From an uncultured Lachnospiraceae bacterium (GTDB lineage Bacteria > Bacillota > Clostridia > Lachnospirales > Lachnospiraceae), in NCBI GenBank assembly GCA_910579735.1, contig CAJTUZ010000003.1, positions 124,001 through 188,000 on the forward strand: 64,000 nt of DNA, written 5' to 3'. Numbering within the stretch: position 1 is the first letter of the stretch; the number at the start of each line of letters is the position of its first letter. Of this stretch, positions 17,354-26,092 are shown piece after piece. Below the pieces are notes generated by a model. That model was given only the letters and a program-made list of their open reading frames with translations, searched no databases and was not told the DNA's origin. A program made the position numbers and the translations under genes.

Positions 17354-18292
17354 TTAATCTAAAACCATTTTAGCCGCGCCGTATATCCCTGCATCGTTCC
17401 CAAGCGTTGCAAGCGCAAATATCGTCTCTTTGCTTCCATGAAAAACGGTTCTTTCAAACGGTGGTTTGATATAATCGAACAATACCTCTCCTGCTTTGGA
17501 AACACCGCCGCCGATAACAAATATTTCCGGATTGATGACTCCCGCGATCACGCCAAGTCCCTTGCCCAAATATTCGCCAAACTGCTTCGCCACTTCAACT
17601 GCCAGCTCGTCGCCTGCTTTTACCGCGTCGAAGACTGTCTTTGCGGATACTTCACCCTGTCTTAACATACTGTCTTTGCTGCTTGCCTGCAGAGCTCTGT
17701 TAGCAAGTCTTGTAATGCCCGTTGCGGAAGCATACTCTTCCAGACATCCGTAATTGCCGCAGCCGCAGCTTTCCGTCTCGTTATCTTCCACATGAATGTG
17801 TCCTATTTCACCACCTGCGCCTGTTGACCCGGTCATGATCTCGCCATTGATGATGATGCCGCCGCCGACACCGGTTCCCAGCGTAACGGCAACCAGATTC
17901 TTATGACCCTGTCCGCCGCCTTTCCACATTTCTCCAAGCGCTGCAACGTTCGCATCGTTACCGCCTTCTACCCGCATACCGCCCAGCAGATCCGTTAACT
18001 CCTGTTTCATATTGAACTGATTCCATCCAAGATTAACGGCTCTATGCACGATGCCGTCTCCATCCACGGGGCCCGGTACACCGACGCCCACGCCTGCTAT
18101 ATCTTCTTTTGTCAGATTTTTTTCTGCTATTTTGGCTTCTATACTCGCCGCAATATCCGGCAGGATCTTCTTTCCGTTCTCTTCAGTCCTGGTGGGTATC
18201 TCCCATTTGTCCAATACATTGCCGTTTATATCAAATAACCCCAATTTAACCGTAGTACCGCCTACATCTACTCCAAACACATGATTCGCCAT
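17354..18292 (-). CDS. glcK: ROK-family glucokinase
   Basis: 312 residues. FGVDVGGTTVKLGLF is the phosphate-binding loop; VEGGNDANVAALGE and GTGVGGGIIINGEIMTG the sugar site; GEIGHIHVEDNETESCGCGNYGCLEEYAS contains the ROK zinc motif CxCGxxGCxE. Phosphorylates glucose in the cytosol. The frame extends to 18436 but ATG 18292 follows GAGAGGGTAAAATA. Lies 25 bp after hprK, consistent with a carbon-control gene row. Confidence 0.94.
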   Translation of the reverse strand: MANHVFGVDVGGTTVKLGLFDINGNVLDKWEIPTRTEENGKKILPDIAASIEAKIAEKNLTKEDIAGVGVGVPGPVDGDGIVHRAVNLGWNQFNMKQELTDLLGGMRVEGGNDANVAALGEMWKGGGQGHKNLVAVTLGTGVGGGIIINGEIMTGSTGAGGEIGHIHVEDNETESCGCGNYGCLEEYASATGITRLANRALQASSKDSMLRQGEVSAKTVFDAVKAGDELAVEVAKQFGEYLGKGLGVIAGVINPEIFVIGGGVSKAGEVLFDYIKPPFERTVFHGSKETIFALATLGNDAGIYGAAKMVLD

Positions 18293-18317
18293 TATTTTAC
18301 CCTCTCTTTTTCTATTT

Positions 18318-19262
18318 TCAATCGTCTTCGTCTTCATCCCGTCTCTGTGCCAGCGAATTTTGTACACGCTGATACAATTCCTGTGCCGCATTGTAACCCA
18401 TCTTCTTCTGACGATGATTAACAGCTGCGGATTCACAGATGATCGCCAGATTACGGCCCGGTCTAATAGGGATATTATGGCAGACTACTTTATTTCCGAG
18501 ATATTCTATATACTCCTCTTCCATGCCGAGACGGTCGTACTCCTTGTCCTTATCCCAGTCTTCCAAATGGATCACCAGATCAATATTCTGCGTATCTTTA
18601 ACACTGGATGCTCCGAAAAGCGCCTTTACATCCACGATGCCGATACCGCGCAGTTCAATAAAATGCTTCGTGATGTTCGGCGCGGAACCAATCAGCGTAT
18701 CGGCACTGACACGCCGCAGTTCTACGACATCATCCGTTACGAGGCGGTGCCCTCTCTGGATCAGCTCAAGCGCCGCTTCCGATTTACCGATACCGCTCTC
18801 ACCGGTGATCAGAACGCCTTCGCCATAAACGTCTATCAATACGCCGTGGATAGAGATACATGGCGCCAACTGAACGTTCAGCCATCTGATGATCTCCGCC
18901 ATACATGCTGAAGTTGCTTTCTCGCTCATCAAAAGCGGTACGCCATGCTTTATCGCAATTTCCCGGAACCGTTCGTTCGGGTGCAGCTCCCTGCAGAACA
19001 CAATGCCGGGGATCGGGTTATTCAACAATTTCTCGAAAATTTCCACCTGTGTCTTTTCGTCAAGTCCGTTCATGTAAGTATATTCTACAAAGCCGACTAC
19101 CTGCAGACGAGTCGCCTCAAAATGTTCAAAATACCCTGCAAGCTGCAATGCCGGCCGGTTGATGTCAGGCTGCGTGATCTTGATCTTTGAAATATCAATC
19201 TCCGGCGTCAGATTCTCCCATTTCCACTTCTCTATTACTTTCGTCAAACTGATACTTGCCAT
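18318..19262 (-). CDS. hprK: HPr kinase/phosphorylase
   Basis: 314 residues. Walker A GESGIGKSEAALELI near residue 155, the family signature VKALFGASSVKDTQ nearby, and the C-terminal IPIRPGRNLAIICESAAVNH motif. Phosphorylates Ser46 of HPr and Crh with ATP or PPi and removes it, the sensor of catabolite repression in Firmicutes. ATG 19262 after AAAGGAGAGGGGTTAT. Its small substrate paralogue (the Crh-like protein) lies in the same gene row. Confidence 0.96.
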   Translation of the reverse strand: MASISLTKVIEKWKWENLTPEIDISKIKITQPDINRPALQLAGYFEHFEATRLQVVGFVEYTYMNGLDEKTQVEIFEKLLNNPIPGIVFCRELHPNERFREIAIKHGVPLLMSEKATSACMAEIIRWLNVQLAPCISIHGVLIDVYGEGVLITGESGIGKSEAALELIQRGHRLVTDDVVELRRVSADTLIGSAPNITKHFIELRGIGIVDVKALFGASSVKDTQNIDLVIHLEDWDKDKEYDRLGMEEEYIEYLGNKVVCHNIPIRPGRNLAIICESAAVNHRQKKMGYNAAQELYQRVQNSLAQRRDEDEDD

Positions 19263-19343
19263 ATAACCCCTCTCCTTTGCTCTCCTTCTAAGCGCAGTAC
19301 GCTGCTTACACTGTAAGAAGTATATCACAATAACCGTGGAATA

Positions 19344-21215
19344 TCAATTGTTCCCGGCATTGTGAAAAAAATCATATATCTGTCCTGCGATGTGCTCCGG
19401 AATCTCCGGAACCTCGCACAACTGTGCTATTTCCGCATTTTTTACCTCTTCGATGGATTTAAAATGCTTCATTAACGCTTTTCTTCTTGCGGGACCGACG
19501 CCCGGGATCTCATCCAACACCGATTTCACCTGCGACTTGGAACGCAGAGAACGATGATATTCGATTGCAAATCTGTGTGCCTCATCCTGGATTCTGGTAA
19601 TCAGTTTAAATCCTTCCGAATGCGTATCTATCGGAATCTCCACATTATGGTAGTAAAGTCCTCTCGTCCTGTGATTGTCGTCTTTTACCATCCCGCATAC
19701 CGGGATATCGATGTGCAGTTCTTCCAACACCTGCAAAGCAATATTTACCTGCCCTCTGCCGCCGTCCATTAACAGCAGATCGGGAAACTTCGTAAAACTG
19801 CCGAATTCCTTGTCTATTTCCTTCCTGTCAAGCTCCGCCCGCTCTTCCATACCATGCACGAACCGCCGTGTCAGCACCTCTTTCATGCAGGCGTAGTCAT
19901 CCGGACCGGATACGGACTGTATTCTGAATTTCCGGTAATCGCTGCGCTTGGGTTTGCCTTTTTCATATACGACCATCGAACCTACATTGGCAAAACCGCT
20001 GATATTGGAGATATCAAAAGCCTCCATGCGATGTACCGATTCTAAATCCAACAGTTTGGCAATTTCACGGACCGCGCCGATCGTACGGCCCTCTTCCCGT
20101 TTGATCCGTTCCTTGTCCTGACTCAGTACAAGCTGCGCATTCTGTGCGGCAAGCTCTACCAGTTTTTCTTTACTGCCTTTTTTGGGTACACGCAGATAAA
20201 CTCTGCTGCCCTTCCTCGTGCTGAGCCATTTCTCAAGAATCTCTATATCTGCAATCTCTTCCTGCAGCATTAATTCTTTCGGTATATAGGGTGTTCCCGC
20301 ATAAAACTGTTTGACGAAATCGAGCAGGATCTGCGCACTGTCATACCCTGCCACGTGCATCATATAAAAATGCTCTCTGCCGATCAGCTTGCCATCCCGT
20401 ACAAAGAAGACCTGTACGACCGCATCGCTCTCGTCTTTGGCCAGTGCAATGATGTCCTTATCCTCTCCGTTGCTGTCTGTTATCTTCTGCTTCTGCGCCA
20501 CGCTTCTGACACTGTTATACAGATCCCGGTAGCGGATCGCATCTTCGAAAGCAAGATTCTCCGAAGCTTCCTGCATCTTTTGCTCCAGTTCTTTCAAGAT
20601 CGGTTTATAATTACCGTTCAAAAAGTCCAGAGCCTGCTCGACACGCTCCCTGTATGCTTCTTTCTCAATATACCCCTGACATGGTGCAAGACACTGCTTG
20701 ATATGATAATTTAAGCAGGGACGCTCAAGCCCGATATCCCGTGGCAGTTTCCGATTGCATGTCCGAAGCTGGTACAGCTTATTCATCAGCTCGATCGTAT
20801 CCTTTACAGCCGCAGCGCTTGTATAGGGCCCGTAATATTTCGAACGGTCTTTTTTGATCTCTCTTGAAAAAAGGATGCGCGGGTATTCGTCTCCAAGTGT
20901 AACTTTGATATACGGATATGTCTTATCATCCTTTAACATCGTATTATATTTCGGACTGTGTTCTTTTATCAGGTTATTTTCCAAAACAAGCGCTTCTAAC
21001 TCAGAATCCGTTACAATATATTCAAACCGCGCGATCTGACTGACCATCTTATCGATCTGAGGCCCGCGTCCTACGATCTTTCGAAAGTATGAACGCACGC
21101 GGTTATGCAGATTTACGGCCTTTCCCACATAGATGATCGTATCATCCTTATCATGCATAATATAGACCCCCGGACTATTGGGGAGTTTTTTTAATTCTTC
21201 CGACACATCAAACAT
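19344..21215 (-). CDS. uvrC: Excinuclease ABC subunit C
   Basis: 623 residues. N-terminal GIY-YIG nuclease (SPGVYIMHDKDDTIIYVGKA), four-cysteine-like region CNRKLPRDIGLERPCLNYHI, UVR helix pair, RNase H-like 5' nuclease half (AFDISNISG, LLMDGGRGQVNIA) and C-terminal HhH (IPGVGPARRKALMKHF). Makes both incisions in nucleotide excision repair with UvrAB. Start 21215 has GGAG eight bases ahead; ATG 21233 is a possible alternative. Followed by hprK 80 bp on. Confidence 0.96.
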   Translation of the reverse strand: MFDVSEELKKLPNSPGVYIMHDKDDTIIYVGKAVNLHNRVRSYFRKIVGRGPQIDKMVSQIARFEYIVTDSELEALVLENNLIKEHSPKYNTMLKDDKTYPYIKVTLGDEYPRILFSREIKKDRSKYYGPYTSAAAVKDTIELMNKLYQLRTCNRKLPRDIGLERPCLNYHIKQCLAPCQGYIEKEAYRERVEQALDFLNGNYKPILKELEQKMQEASENLAFEDAIRYRDLYNSVRSVAQKQKITDSNGEDKDIIALAKDESDAVVQVFFVRDGKLIGREHFYMMHVAGYDSAQILLDFVKQFYAGTPYIPKELMLQEEIADIEILEKWLSTRKGSRVYLRVPKKGSKEKLVELAAQNAQLVLSQDKERIKREEGRTIGAVREIAKLLDLESVHRMEAFDISNISGFANVGSMVVYEKGKPKRSDYRKFRIQSVSGPDDYACMKEVLTRRFVHGMEERAELDRKEIDKEFGSFTKFPDLLLMDGGRGQVNIALQVLEELHIDIPVCGMVKDDNHRTRGLYYHNVEIPIDTHSEGFKLITRIQDEAHRFAIEYHRSLRSKSQVKSVLDEIPGVGPARRKALMKHFKSIEEVKNAEIAQLCEVPEIPEHIAGQIYDFFHNAGNN

Positions 21216-21332
21216 TTTCCGGACTCCATTCATCAATTCATTCCTGTCAAGTATAGCACAAAAAAATAATGGATGCCACGCTTTACGGGACATCCATGTA
21301 CAGATTCCTATTTAAGATCATATGATACCGCT

Positions 21333-22019
21333 TTATTCTGCCGTCAAAATATAATCCGCTATCCGCTGCTTTTTTTCGATCACATCATCCTGATATTTCT
21401 CCTGGGCCGTCTCTATGAAAACAAGATAAGCCTCCTGCGGCTCCAAATGAAAACGCTTCGCAAAAGCCGTTCCCGCCAGATCGAGAGCCGTCGCCGTTTC
21501 CGTGTGCGTGCCATCTTCACTCTGCACGGTCTGCCGGATCATCCTGTCCGCATAGGCTTCCTGCTGCTCCTGCGTCAGTGTCTGCGCAAGATCCGCATAA
21601 ATATCCGACGCCTGAAAATGTTCCCACGCCTCCTGATCCAGGATCAAATACTGATATTCTCCCGCATAGATCTGCGCCGTAAGCGCCATAACATAAGAAT
21701 CTTTATCCAGCGGATTCTCCGGCATAAAATCCAGCGTATTATCTACGGATAAAAAAACCGACGCTTTCTTTATGCTCTTACCGCAGAAATCAACATATCC
21801 ATCCGTCAGAAATAAGAAGCCTTCCTCATCAATGGCAACATTGATCAGACACCCCGATGCCAGAACTTCTCTGCTCCCCATTTTCATATCACGTATAAAA
21901 AATACAGCCAGTATAAGCACAATAACCCCTATAACTGTCTGTACCAGATAATATGTCTTAAAATAATCCCATTTTTCCCCGGGCGTCATCTGCCTGATCT
22001 TTTGCAATTCATTCTTCAT
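21333..22019 (-). CDS. Unknown membrane-anchored protein next to YesL
   Basis: 228 residues, unrecognised. One span (TVIGVIVLILAVFFI, residues about 31-45) after a short basic cytosolic start; outside part of about 180 residues with no known motif, rich in acidic residues. Overlaps the yesL gene by 11 bp, so translation is coupled. Such a partner beside YesL is common in Lachnospiraceae sugar loci; its role is not known. Confidence 0.65.
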   Translation of the reverse strand: MKNELQKIRQMTPGEKWDYFKTYYLVQTVIGVIVLILAVFFIRDMKMGSREVLASGCLINVAIDEEGFLFLTDGYVDFCGKSIKKASVFLSVDNTLDFMPENPLDKDSYVMALTAQIYAGEYQYLILDQEAWEHFQASDIYADLAQTLTQEQQEAYADRMIRQTVQSEDGTHTETATALDLAGTAFAKRFHLEPQEAYLVFIETAQEKYQDDVIEKKQRIADYILTAE

Positions 22020-22728
22020 GTTCCATCCGACCCTCTGCCGCCATATGACCTTCTACTGCGGCCTGACTTTCCTCTGTCATATGATCTTCTGTTTCTTCCC
22101 GGCTTCCCGCCGCGATATTTCCCTCTACCTTCCCAAAAGCCTTTACATACATTCTGGCCGCATAGAAAAGCGAAAGTCCGCTGCATAAAACCCAGATCAA
22201 AATAAACCATTCCATATAATGAAAACCGATATAATACGGCAGTATTTCCAAAATAACAACAAGCGCCATCTGCGGTATATGAAGCAGTGAAAATAAAACC
22301 GCGTTACGCAATGCATCTTTTACTGTCACACGAAACCTTGCCAGAATAGGAAAAACGCTAAAAACCGATAATACCACAAGAACGGACAGCACAAACAAGG
22401 CAATCTGGAATACAGAACTTACTTCCGACTGCTGCATCCCCCGAAAAAGATACCAGTCTACCGCAAAAAAAGCGATCATAAAAAGCGCGATCAGCCAGAT
22501 AACCGTCGCCTGTTTAAAATTCTCCCGGAAGGATTTAAAATATGCTTTTAAAACGACGGGTTCTTCTCCCCGCACGATCTTCATAGCCACATAATATTTG
22601 GCCGTAACGGCCGCTCCTGCCGTAACGACCGGAATGCAAAAAAGCACGCACAACATGTTGAGCAGCACATAGTCCGCCGCCCGGCTGATCGATGTCATAA
22701 AATCACTGTCAAATCGCAAAAAATCCAT
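22009..22728 (-). CDS. yesL: YesL-like membrane protein (DUF624)
   Basis: 239 residues, five to six membrane spans, DUF624 hallmarks: LLNMLCVLFCIPVVTAGAA in the first span and FRENFKQATVIWLIALFMI in the second. The family sits in sugar ABC transporter loci in Bacillus (yes operon) and Clostridia, where it may help transporter assembly or sensing. The C-terminal 30 residues are an acidic tail with repeated EEAEGHMAAEG-like text. Part of the GH8/ABC locus. Confidence 0.82.
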   Translation of the reverse strand: MDFLRFDSDFMTSISRAADYVLLNMLCVLFCIPVVTAGAAVTAKYYVAMKIVRGEEPVVLKAYFKSFRENFKQATVIWLIALFMIAFFAVDWYLFRGMQQSEVSSVFQIALFVLSVLVVLSVFSVFPILARFRVTVKDALRNAVLFSLLHIPQMALVVILEILPYYIGFHYMEWFILIWVLCSGLSLFYAARMYVKAFGKVEGNIAAGSREETEDHMTEESQAAVEGHMAAEGRMEHEE

Positions 22729-22767
22729 TTTCGTACATGCTCCTTTCCGATATCTTATTAATCAAAC

Positions 22768-22830
22768 GACCGCGAAAGCGCGCCTTAAGGCAGAAATCTT
22801 TTCCACTGCCTGACGCGGTGTTTCGCGATC
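22768..22830. repeat. Large intergenic hairpin between GH8 and yesL genes
   Basis: GACCGCGAAAGCGCG...AAGGCAG and CTGCCT..CGCG..TTTCGCGATC form a nested stem of about 25 bp with small bulges. No run of U follows on either strand, so this is not a standard terminator; it may be a repeat-type palindrome or an mRNA stabiliser. Confidence 0.5.
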
Positions 22831-22841
22831 GCCAACCACTC

Positions 22842-24014
22842 TTAATAGATTCTGTAATTTCCGCTAAGAGCAAGGAAAGCCAGAAAGTACAGACAATTAT
22901 CATAATATCTTCTGTTCCCCTGCCGCAGATCGGTCTCCCAGAAAAGCCGGATACAGGATTTTGCATTCTCCGTATCGGTAATCAGACCGGCCTGTGCATT
23001 TGTTGCAGTGATCGCCACCGGATGCAGCGCGTCCTGCTCCAAGATCTTTCCATCGATCTCATATACTTTTGCCCGCTCCTGCGGCGCCAGCGTTTCGCAG
23101 AAAAATCTGTGGAAACGATCCACCTCTTCAACTGCCCACTCATCTTCGGCAAACCATGCGTAATCCAGCGCTATATTGGCGATGGTACGGTATGCATCAC
23201 TGTAATACCAGTCATGCCGCCCGCCCCATCTGGTATAGTCTTCGTTGTACGGCGTTCCATCATACAATGCATATTCAGCACATAATCCGGTTACCGGGTG
23301 GCATGCTTTTTTCAAATATTCCCTGCTCGCTTTCGCAGCTTCCTTAAAAAACGTCCTGTCCTCTTCCAACGCCCACATACCGAATAATTCATAAAAATGC
23401 GGCAGATGATAAGATGGATCCGTAAAATCCACTTCAGCAATAAAACGGATCAGCCTGTTTTCGGAATCCCACATAGCGCGTCCCGCACTGCCGTCTTCGC
23501 CTTTATGAAGACAGGTATGCAATAACGTCTGCGCTTCCCGGCTGTAATGGAAAATACCTTCTCCATCTCCCCAGCGGTGGGATGCAAAGAACAGCGCCAT
23601 TGCAAAATACGCCTCTCCATCCGGAGCTGCGCCGTACGCGTTCTTTGTTCCGTCCACCTGACACGACCATGCAAAATAGCCGGCATTATCACCCTCCGTC
23701 AGAAACATATAGGTTTTGGCCCATTTCCACAAACGGTCAAATTCTTCCTTTTTATCCATCTGCACGCACATCATCATGCCATACGACATGCCTTCCGTAC
23801 GTGCGTCATGATTTCCGGTATCTTCCATATATCCCATGTCGTCTCCGACCGGATGATAAATTCTTTCCTCTTCACTGCCGTAAAACAGTGTTTGGAAAAT
23901 AGCTTCTTTTCTTTTTTCTATCTCCTGCATATCATATCCGGCTTCCAAAAACGCATTTCTGTAAATACCGGATGCGTATGCTCCCCTCATTTTTTCTGCA
24001 TGTTCGGTTGTCAC
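22842..24014 (-). CDS. GH8 reducing-end xylose-releasing exo-oligoxylanase (Rex)
   Basis: 390 residues, whole-length GH8 domain, no signal peptide, so intracellular. DARTEGMSYGMMMCVQM carries the acid glutamate, and YSDAYRTIANIALDYAWF the base aspartate region; FAWSCQ and GAAPDGEAYFAMALFFASHRWG fit the Rex subgroup. Known Rex enzymes cut xylose from the reducing end of xylo-oligosaccharides (EC 3.2.1.156). Lies directly after the sugar importer genes, so imported xylo-oligosaccharides are the likely substrate. Substrate assignment is inferred from subgroup motifs and context. Confidence 0.88.
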   Translation of the reverse strand: MTTEHAEKMRGAYASGIYRNAFLEAGYDMQEIEKRKEAIFQTLFYGSEEERIYHPVGDDMGYMEDTGNHDARTEGMSYGMMMCVQMDKKEEFDRLWKWAKTYMFLTEGDNAGYFAWSCQVDGTKNAYGAAPDGEAYFAMALFFASHRWGDGEGIFHYSREAQTLLHTCLHKGEDGSAGRAMWDSENRLIRFIAEVDFTDPSYHLPHFYELFGMWALEEDRTFFKEAAKASREYLKKACHPVTGLCAEYALYDGTPYNEDYTRWGGRHDWYYSDAYRTIANIALDYAWFAEDEWAVEEVDRFHRFFCETLAPQERAKVYEIDGKILEQDALHPVAITATNAQAGLITDTENAKSCIRLFWETDLRQGNRRYYDNCLYFLAFLALSGNYRIY

Positions 24015-24074
24015 TTTGATAACCTCTTCTTTCTCTTTCGCATATTTTCATGATCCGGCAAACGCGTCCGGATA

Positions 24075-24992
24075 TTACTCTTTAACACCGCCGATGGTCA
24101 GTCCGGCTACGAAATATCTCTGTAAGAACGGATACAGACATATGATCGGAAGCATTGTGATAACGGTCGCTGCGGAACGCACCGTAATCGGTGTTACAGC
24201 CGATGCATTTGCCGAATTGGCGCTCGTGGCGCTGCCGCTCTGATGCATTACGGACGACAGCAGCTTCATCAGCTCGTACTGCAGTGTCGTATATTCACTC
24301 TTCATACGGTTATAGATCATCGTATCAAACCAGGAGTTCCAATGTCCAACCGCTACGAACAATGCAACCGTCGCATATACCGGTTTACACAGAGGAGTTA
24401 TGATCTTCACGAAAATAGTCGTATATCCGGCTCCGTCGATCTTTGCCGCCTCTTCCAGAGAGTCCGGCAGTCCCTGCATATAAGTTCTCATAACGAGCAC
24501 GTTGAATGCACTTACCATACCGGGGATAATATATACCCAGAATGTATTCGTCAGATGAAGGTTCTTATATAACAGTAAAACAGGGATTAATCCACCGTTT
24601 ACATACATCGTGATAACCCAGAACAAAGAAAGCTGTGATTTAAACAGAAACTCTCTTCTACTGATAATATACGCCAAAATAGCATTTGTCACAAGTGCCA
24701 GAATGGTTCCGAGCACTGTTCTGGAAACGGTGACAACAGCTCCCGTTACGAAGTTCTGCATATGTAATACTACCGAGTAGTTCTTCAGTGTAAACATTCT
24801 GGGCAGTATATGAACGCCGCCGCGGACGGCATCGATTCCATCGTTAAAGGAATAAGCCACCGTATTGATTACAGGGTACAGTGTTATTACAACAAAGAGT
24901 ATCATGAAAAGTGTATTGCAAAATACAAACAACTTATCCGAAAACGACCCTTTCTTTTTCTTCGGTTTTAAATGATTCGTGTTTTTATCCAT
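24075..24992 (-). CDS. lplC: Sugar ABC transporter permease, LplC type
   Basis: 305 residues, six spans, with the EAA loop EEAAKIDGAGYTTIFVKIITPLCKP that docks the ATPase. An N-terminal KPKKKKGSF stretch precedes the first span. ATG 24992 after AAGGAGGTATGGGAA. Second permease of the locus. The matching ATPase is not in the window, as usual for these importers, which share an MsmX-like ATPase. Confidence 0.92.
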   Translation of the reverse strand: MDKNTNHLKPKKKKGSFSDKLFVFCNTLFMILFVVITLYPVINTVAYSFNDGIDAVRGGVHILPRMFTLKNYSVVLHMQNFVTGAVVTVSRTVLGTILALVTNAILAYIISRREFLFKSQLSLFWVITMYVNGGLIPVLLLYKNLHLTNTFWVYIIPGMVSAFNVLVMRTYMQGLPDSLEEAAKIDGAGYTTIFVKIITPLCKPVYATVALFVAVGHWNSWFDTMIYNRMKSEYTTLQYELMKLLSSVMHQSGSATSANSANASAVTPITVRSAATVITMLPIICLYPFLQRYFVAGLTIGGVKE

Positions 24993-25005
24993 TTCCCATA
25001 CCTCC

Positions 25006-25947
25006 TTAGAACAATCGTTCTTCGCCGGTTCGTCTTGCAATATAGTTCGCAATAACGATCAATATGATCGCTACGACACTCTTAAAGATGCCGGCTGCGG
25101 TACCGAGAGAATAGTCGCTCTGACTGATACCCCATGTCAATACATAAATATCAATGGTGTCCGAAACGCTCTTGATCAGACCGTTTCCTAACAAATACTG
25201 TACTTCAAATCCTGCATTCAGTACGTTACCGATATTCATTAACAGCAGGATCATGATTGTCGGGCGGATACCCGGCAGCGTAATGTATTTGATCTTAGCC
25301 CATCTGCCGGCTCCATCGATTGACGCCGATTCATACAGGCACGGATCTATGGATGTGATTGCCGCCAGATAAATGATCGCATTCCAGCCCGTTTCCTTCC
25401 AGACATTTGCAAAGGCAACGATAGGCCAGAATAATCCCGGCTTTGAAAAGAAACTGATCGGTGTATCTATAATATGCAGATTCACTAACAATTCATTGAT
25501 GATACCTGTCGTAGACAGCGCATCATGCAAAATTCCCGTTACAATGATCCATGAAAGGAAGTGCGGGAGATATGAAATTGTCTGAACTGACTTTTTCCCA
25601 AAAGCAGAACGTATTTCGTTTAACAATATTGCGAATAAAATCGCCATAAAGAAAGTGCTCACAAGGTTTAACACACCCATTGCAAGCGTATTTCTAATAA
25701 CCTTAAGAAAAGTCTGATCGGAAAATAGAAATTTAAATTTACCCAATCCTACAAAAGTCGAATGTAAAAGTCCCGTCTTCGGCTTATAATTCTGGAACGC
25801 CATGATCCAGCCGCCAAGGGGAATATAATAGAAAATAATTCCATAGATAACAAAAAGCGCCGCCCATATCAGAAGCACCCTCTGCCTTTTGACGTCTTTT
25901 TTGTTGATGGCGGCTCCAACTCGTGCTTTATTTGTTTTACGGCTCAT
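25006..25947 (-). CDS. lplB: Sugar ABC transporter permease, LplB type
   Basis: 313 residues, six spans, opening with a basic start and YYIPLGGWIMAFQNYKP, a hallmark of the LplB/YteP subgroup that imports plant oligosaccharides. EAA-type loop reads YESASIDGAGRWAKIKYITL. 13 bp before the second permease; behind the solute-binding protein and its attenuating hairpin. Confidence 0.92.
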   Translation of the reverse strand: MSRKTNKARVGAAINKKDVKRQRVLLIWAALFVIYGIIFYYIPLGGWIMAFQNYKPKTGLLHSTFVGLGKFKFLFSDQTFLKVIRNTLAMGVLNLVSTFFMAILFAILLNEIRSAFGKKSVQTISYLPHFLSWIIVTGILHDALSTTGIINELLVNLHIIDTPISFFSKPGLFWPIVAFANVWKETGWNAIIYLAAITSIDPCLYESASIDGAGRWAKIKYITLPGIRPTIMILLLMNIGNVLNAGFEVQYLLGNGLIKSVSDTIDIYVLTWGISQSDYSLGTAAGIFKSVVAIILIVIANYIARRTGEERLF

Positions 25948-26027
25948 ACACTGCCTCCTTCACCCCACAAAATGATATTACATTATTTTAACAACAGTAC
26001 ATTCCTGCAACATTTTTGTTTAGAGAA

Positions 26028-26063
26028 AACGGCCGCAGTTACACTCCGGCAACTGGGCCGCTT
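26028..26063 (-). terminator. Attenuating hairpin between binding protein and permease genes
   Basis: AAGCGGCCCAGTT and AACTGCGGCCGTT pair on the minus strand, followed by TTTCTC. It would let only part of the transcripts pass into the permeases, matching the usual excess of binding protein. Confidence 0.6.
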
Positions 26064-26092
26064 TATTATTTCAATCTCTTTTTACAGGAAAG

